The position numbers were made by a program, and so were the translations under genes. A DNA stretch of 37,575 nt, taken from Fibrobacter sp. GTDB taxonomy: Bacteria; Fibrobacterota; Chitinivibrionia; Chitinivibrionales; Chitinispirillaceae. Location of the stretch: assembly GCA_012513915.1 (NCBI GenBank), contig JAAZBG010000196.1:1-37575 (forward strand). The letters are read 5' to 3'. Shown one piece after another: positions 34,424 to 37,575 of the stretch (the first letter of the stretch is position 1; every line of letters begins with the position of its first letter). The notes beneath the pieces are model-generated. The model ran no database searches. It saw nothing but the letters and a program-made list of their open reading frames with translations, and was not told the origin of the DNA.

Positions 34424-35239
34424 ATGTTATTTGACACATTTGGAAGAGAAATATATTACCTGCGGATCTCAGTGACTGACCGGTGCAATTTTCGTTGCAC
34501 CTATTGCATGCCGTCAGATGGCGTTGAATTTAAACGTCATGATCAGATACTCCGGTATGAGGATATCGCGAATATTGCGCGTGAGGCCGGTACAATCGGG
34601 TTTTATAAAATACGCTTGACAGGTGGTGAGCCACTTGTTAAAAAGAATATCGAACACTGCGTTGCACTGATAAAAGCCACCGATTATTATCGCGATATCT
34701 GTATGACTACAAATGGTTCACTGTTAACCTATGACAAGGCTGTTGCATTGAAAATTGCAGGACTTGATAGAATAACAATATCTCTCGATACCCTTGACAG
34801 TGAGACATTCACCCGGATTACCAGAGGGGGGATTATTACTGATGTTATCAGGGGTATTGATGCAGCACAATCGGCTGGGTTTGCTAATACCAAAATTAAT
34901 ATGGTTATAACCCCCGAAACAACACGGGATGAAATTGAAAAAATGCGTTTGTTCTGTCAGAGTAAAGGTGCAAAGCTTCAATTAATCGATCAGTTTTCAT
35001 TGTCAGATAGAGATGATGTCTCAATGAATGAAACCATTGCACAGAGACCACCGAAATGCTGCAATTGTAACAGGATCAGGATCACCGCTGATGGTTTTGT
35101 GAAGTCATGTCTTTTTTCTGACAATGAGGAAAAGATTGATCTTGATGATATAGCCGGTTCGTTGCGACGTGCAATACGAAATAAACCGGAAAATGGTGTT
35201 GCATGCAGTACAAGAAGTATGAGTCAGATTGGAGGATAA
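34424..35239 (+). CDS. moaA: GTP 3',8-cyclase MoaA, unusually short form
   Basis: MoaA is the radical SAM enzyme that starts molybdopterin synthesis from GTP. AAAGGA precedes the ATG at 34424, giving 271 residues; an in-frame start inside moeA is not supported. The radical SAM cluster is bound by Cys21, Cys25 and Cys28 (CNFRCTYC). The second, substrate-binding cluster has Cys212, Cys215 and Cys229 ([14 protein letters not shown]...C). The essential C-terminal Gly-Gly is present (SQIGG). Usual MoaA has about 320-340 residues; the shortage lies mostly between LQLIDQF (the RFIEY position) and the second cluster, where about 40-50 residues are missing. moaC starts right after. Confidence 0.93.
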   Translation: MLFDTFGREIYYLRISVTDRCNFRCTYCMPSDGVEFKRHDQILRYEDIANIAREAGTIGFYKIRLTGGEPLVKKNIEHCVALIKATDYYRDICMTTNGSLLTYDKAVALKIAGLDRITISLDTLDSETFTRITRGGIITDVIRGIDAAQSAGFANTKINMVITPETTRDEIEKMRLFCQSKGAKLQLIDQFSLSDRDDVSMNETIAQRPPKCCNCNRIRITADGFVKSCLFSDNEEKIDLDDIAGSLRRAIRNKPENGVACSTRSMSQIGG

Positions 35240-35240
35240 T

Positions 35241-35696
35241 ATGAGCGAGTTTTCGCATATTGATGAACAGGGAAGTATGACAATGGTTGATGTCTCTGCA
35301 AAGGGTAAATCACTTCGTACTGCAGTTGCTAAAGGCGACATTATCATGCAGGAGGAAACGATTAAGCAGCTGCAGGGTATGCTGTTGAAAAAAGGTGATG
35401 CACTCGCGTGCGCGCGTGTCGCCGGGATTATGGCTGCAAAGAAAACCGCGGACCTGATTCCTCTTTGTCACCCGTTGCTTCTTAATAATGTTTCGGTCGA
35501 TTTCGTGATACATCCAGATCGTGTCGGGATTACAGCAACGGTTGCATGTGAGGGATCTACCGGTGTAGAAATGGAGGCGCTGACCGCTGTGTCGGTTGCA
35601 GCACTCACACTTTATGATATGTGTAAAGCTATTGATAAAAAAATGATTATCAGTAATATGTATCTTGTCAGTAAAAAGAAAGAAGGGATTAAATGA
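35241..35696 (+). CDS. moaC: Cyclic pyranopterin monophosphate synthase MoaC
   Basis: Works with MoaA to form cPMP. GGAGG (inside the end of moaA) precedes the ATG at 35241, giving 151 residues. The family motifs are [35 protein letters not shown], and [20 protein letters not shown] followed by CKAIDKKM. All regions are complete. Its stop overlaps the MOSC gene by four bases. Confidence 0.96.
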   Translation: MSEFSHIDEQGSMTMVDVSAKGKSLRTAVAKGDIIMQEETIKQLQGMLLKKGDALACARVAGIMAAKKTADLIPLCHPLLLNNVSVDFVIHPDRVGITATVACEGSTGVEMEALTAVSVAALTLYDMCKAIDKKMIISNMYLVSKKKEGIK

Positions 35697-36130
35697 GTAA
35701 CTTTAATGTTGTATCCGTTAATATTTCAGAGCGCAGAGGAATTCCTAAAACACCGGTTGATAGTATTGAGTTGAAGGTGGGTGTTGGCATTTATAATGAT
35801 GCGCACGCCGGTTCCGGACATCGTGAAGTATCACTGCTTGCACTTGAGGATATACAGACGATGCAGGCCAGGAATGCATCAGTAAAAATCGGGGATTTCG
35901 CAGAAAATATAACAACATCGGGTGTGGTACTTCATAAACTGCCGATTGGAACAAAGTTGACAATAGGCGACTGCCTGCTTGAGGTCACACAGATTGGAAA
36001 AGAGTGCCATAGCGGATGTGTTATTATGAAGCAGGTAGGGGAGTGTATTATGCCAAAACAGGGAATCTTTGCACGGGTAGTAAAGGGTGGAGTGATTACA
36101 AATGGAAATACTGGTACTTACAGTCTCTGA
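35693..36130 (+). CDS. MOSC-domain protein
   Basis: A 145-residue single MOSC domain: [45 protein letters not shown] and [14 protein letters not shown]. The conserved Cys in the KECHSGC segment is expected to bind sulfur or the cofactor. Single-domain MOSC proteins are often next to or fused with MogA in anaerobes, and here the two genes overlap by 29 bases. It likely helps sulfuration or handling of the molybdenum cofactor; the exact partner is unknown. Confidence 0.9.
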   Translation: MSNFNVVSVNISERRGIPKTPVDSIELKVGVGIYNDAHAGSGHREVSLLALEDIQTMQARNASVKIGDFAENITTSGVVLHKLPIGTKLTIGDCLLEVTQIGKECHSGCVIMKQVGECIMPKQGIFARVVKGGVITNGNTGTYSL

Positions 36131-36569
36131 TCGGGCATCAAAAGGGATCTATGAAGATCTTTGCGGGCCCACGATGGAGGAAATGCTCAGGGCATCACTT
36201 GATTCGTGTCATGTTCACAGAAAAATTGTTCCTGATGAAAAAGATCAAATAATTAATGCATTTAATGAGTTCGAATCATGTGATTTTATTTTTACCACAG
36301 GTGGAACCGGAATTTCACCTCGTGATGTTACTCCTGATGCAACAAGTGAATGGTGTGAAAAACTTGTTCCCGGAATAGGCGAGTATCTCAGAAATGAGTC
36401 ACTAAAGCAGACGAAGCACGCGGTGTTTTCAAGGGCTGTAGCAGGTATCCATGGAAAAACAATGGTAGTAAATTTTCCGGGGTCAGTTAAAGGTGCAACA
36501 TTTTGTCTGGAATTGTTTATCCCAATGATTTCACACTCGTTACGCATGATCGCAGGGGAGGGGCACTGA
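36102..36569 (+). CDS. mogA: Molybdopterin adenylyltransferase MogA (MoaB/Mog family)
   Basis: Adenylylates molybdopterin before metal insertion by MoeA. A 155-residue protein with [19 protein letters not shown] at the N-terminus, the molybdopterin-binding TTGGTGISPRDVTPDAT loop, FSRAVAGIHGKTMVVNFPGS and a complete C-terminus. AAAGGG lies in the preceding overlap region. It is the last gene of the island. MogA and MoaB cannot be separated firmly by eye; MogA fits better with the linked moeA and MOSC genes. Confidence 0.92.
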   Translation: MEILVLTVSDRASKGIYEDLCGPTMEEMLRASLDSCHVHRKIVPDEKDQIINAFNEFESCDFIFTTGGTGISPRDVTPDATSEWCEKLVPGIGEYLRNESLKQTKHAVFSRAVAGIHGKTMVVNFPGSVKGATFCLELFIPMISHSLRMIAGEGH

Positions 36570-36688
36570 TTAATTCTAAACGATCTTGATAGAAATCGGA
36601 CAATGGATTGATCCCACGGACGGTTTGTACTATATTAAAAATATTGGGGCAGTATATTAGTGATTGTGCTTGACAAGTTGCAATTGTA

Positions 36689-36897
36689 CCGATTGAGCGC
36701 CCCCACCCCAGCTCAAAGCAGCTGGACCTCCCCCGCAGGAGGGAGGTGTAATTGTTTAAAATCAAAATATTACCTCCCTCCTGCGGGGGAGGTCGCTCGG
36801 CTTTGCGAGCGGGTGGGGGCGAGCGCACAAGTAAACTGTTGCCTTTTAAATACTGAGTTAACGACATTTGCAGAGACTTTAGGGGGCGCGCAATCGG
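36689..36897. mobile_element. MITE-like element, ~209 bp, with 16-bp terminal inverted repeats
   Basis: The ends CCGATTGAGCGCCCCC (36689-36704) and GGGGGCGCGCAATCGG (36882-36897) are inverted copies with one mismatch. Inside, a long inverted repeat joins GACCTCCCCCGCAGGAGGGA with TCCCTCCTGCGGGGGAGGTC across an AT-rich loop, with side hairpins such as GCTCGGCTTTGCGAGC. It has no gene. The right half matches the repeat at 31.6 kb. The rest of 36570-36971 is empty apart from a presumed promoter for the last gene. Confidence 0.75.
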
Positions 36898-36971
36898 CAC
36901 TAATACGTTATATAAGCGTAAAGAATAAGTACTCATAATAAACCGTCTGATCAGCTCAAGGTGATAACTGT

Positions 36972-37575
36972 ATGACTTTTAGTGTTGTTGACAGAGTGGG
37001 AACTGACAAGCGTTGTAACGTTTCTCCGGATAAAATATGTCATTTTATGCGCGGTGATTGGCTGCGTTTACTGTATAGTGAGTTGCTGAATCAATTTCCG
37101 ATTGATCTGGTGAATACATTTATATCATCAATTCCGCTTGTTAAAAATTCAACGACACTTTCGACAAAAGAGATTGTAGAAAAAATCTGGAGACATGGTT
37201 CAATGTTTCCAACCGAATACGTTGTCCGTTTTATTAATAGTCTTGAATCATTTTGTTTACAGCATAATGTTGATGTAACAGAGCTTCTCAGAGTAGCGTA
37301 TTCTGAATTACGGTATGGAATGGATCTTCCGGTTGAGGTCTTTACACGTGCGATGAATCTGAGTGCCGATATGTTCACTCATACCTTTGATCATCGTCAC
37401 TGGCTGATTCATACTAACGAAACGTTAACAAGAATCAATGCGAAAAATAGTTTTTTTACCGTTTGTAACGTAACAAATGAGTCTGGTTATCAACGTGTGA
37501 TAGCTACTTTTTCATTAGACAAATATTTCACTCAGGCACTGCCGCATCTTGATTGCGATCTGTGGATGATACCAA
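36972..37575 (+). CDS. Unrecognised protein, C-terminus outside window
   Basis: An ATG at 36972, with AAGGTG about 10 bases before it, opens a frame without stops for 201 codons to the window end. The visible part is soluble, mixed alpha/beta, with HFMRGDWLRLLYSELLNQFP near residue 24 and Cys at 15, 23, 95 and 165. No transmembrane segment, P-loop or helix-turn-helix stood out. Codon use is like its neighbours. Its separation from the molybdenum genes by the MITE-like element suggests an independent unit. No function is proposed. Confidence 0.7.
   Translation, partial: MTFSVVDRVGTDKRCNVSPDKICHFMRGDWLRLLYSELLNQFPIDLVNTFISSIPLVKNSTTLSTKEIVEKIWRHGSMFPTEYVVRFINSLESFCLQHNVDVTELLRVAYSELRYGMDLPVEVFTRAMNLSADMFTHTFDHRHWLIHTNETLTRINAKNSFFTVCNVTNESGYQRVIATFSLDKYFTQALPHLDCDLWMIP

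Overview
The window looks like the chromosome of an anaerobic, Gram-negative, polysaccharide-degrading bacterium. The signs are secreted GH8 and GH12 glycosidases, an outer-membrane barrel, modular secreted proteins carrying a C-terminal or internal sorting-like beta domain, Rex redox control and an NAD-linked molybdenum formate dehydrogenase. The style of the secreted proteins suggests Fibrobacterota (Chitinispirillum-like), but this is an inference from protein appearance only. No rRNA, tRNA, CRISPR array or intact transposase gene was seen.

Layout. (1) 1-5.9 kb: surface and glycan genes. These are a partial lipoprotein-like gene (minus), a GH8 xylanase/glucanase (minus), the frameshifted 3' remnant of a second GH12 gene, an intact GH12 gene, a small membrane protein (minus) and an outer-membrane barrel. 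(2) 6.0-13.8 kb: a minus-strand nucleotide operon carA-carB-pyrG-purF. It has a candidate promoter and a terminator-like attenuator with a possible leader peptide just ahead of carA, inverted repeats between carA and carB, and a terminator between carB and pyrG. (3) 14.2-17.6 kb: a membrane-spanning AraC-type regulator followed by a secreted parallel beta-helix protein. Between them lie two perfect 15-bp direct repeats at a 21-bp period, the geometry expected of AraC half-sites. (4) 18.0-36.6 kb: one long plus-strand molybdenum/formate island. It holds modA, a TOBE protein, modB, modC and modD; rex; an OFA-family transporter; a three-subunit formate dehydrogenase (NuoE-, NuoF- and NuoG/FdhA-like); a diiron erythrin; a MobB-like P-loop protein; fdhD; a tiny Cys-rich protein; a DNA-binding-only ModE; MobA with an extra N-terminal domain; moeA; a compact moaA; moaC; a MOSC protein; and mogA. 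(5) 36.6-37.6 kb: a MITE-like repeat and the start of an unrecognised gene that runs off the window.

How it works together. ModABC would import molybdate. MoaA/MoaC, MogA and MoeA cover most of molybdopterin synthesis and metal insertion, although MoaD/MoaE are not in the window. MobA and the MobB-like protein would add GMP to give bis-MGD, and FdhD would prepare the cofactor for the Cys-type formate dehydrogenase, which exchanges electrons with NAD(H). The OFA carrier probably moves formate, and Rex probably ties expression to the NADH/NAD ratio. The most unusual points are an FdhD without its CxxC motif, a small helical domain that recurs in three maturation proteins, an unusually short MoaA, and the AraC sensor with its paired operator.
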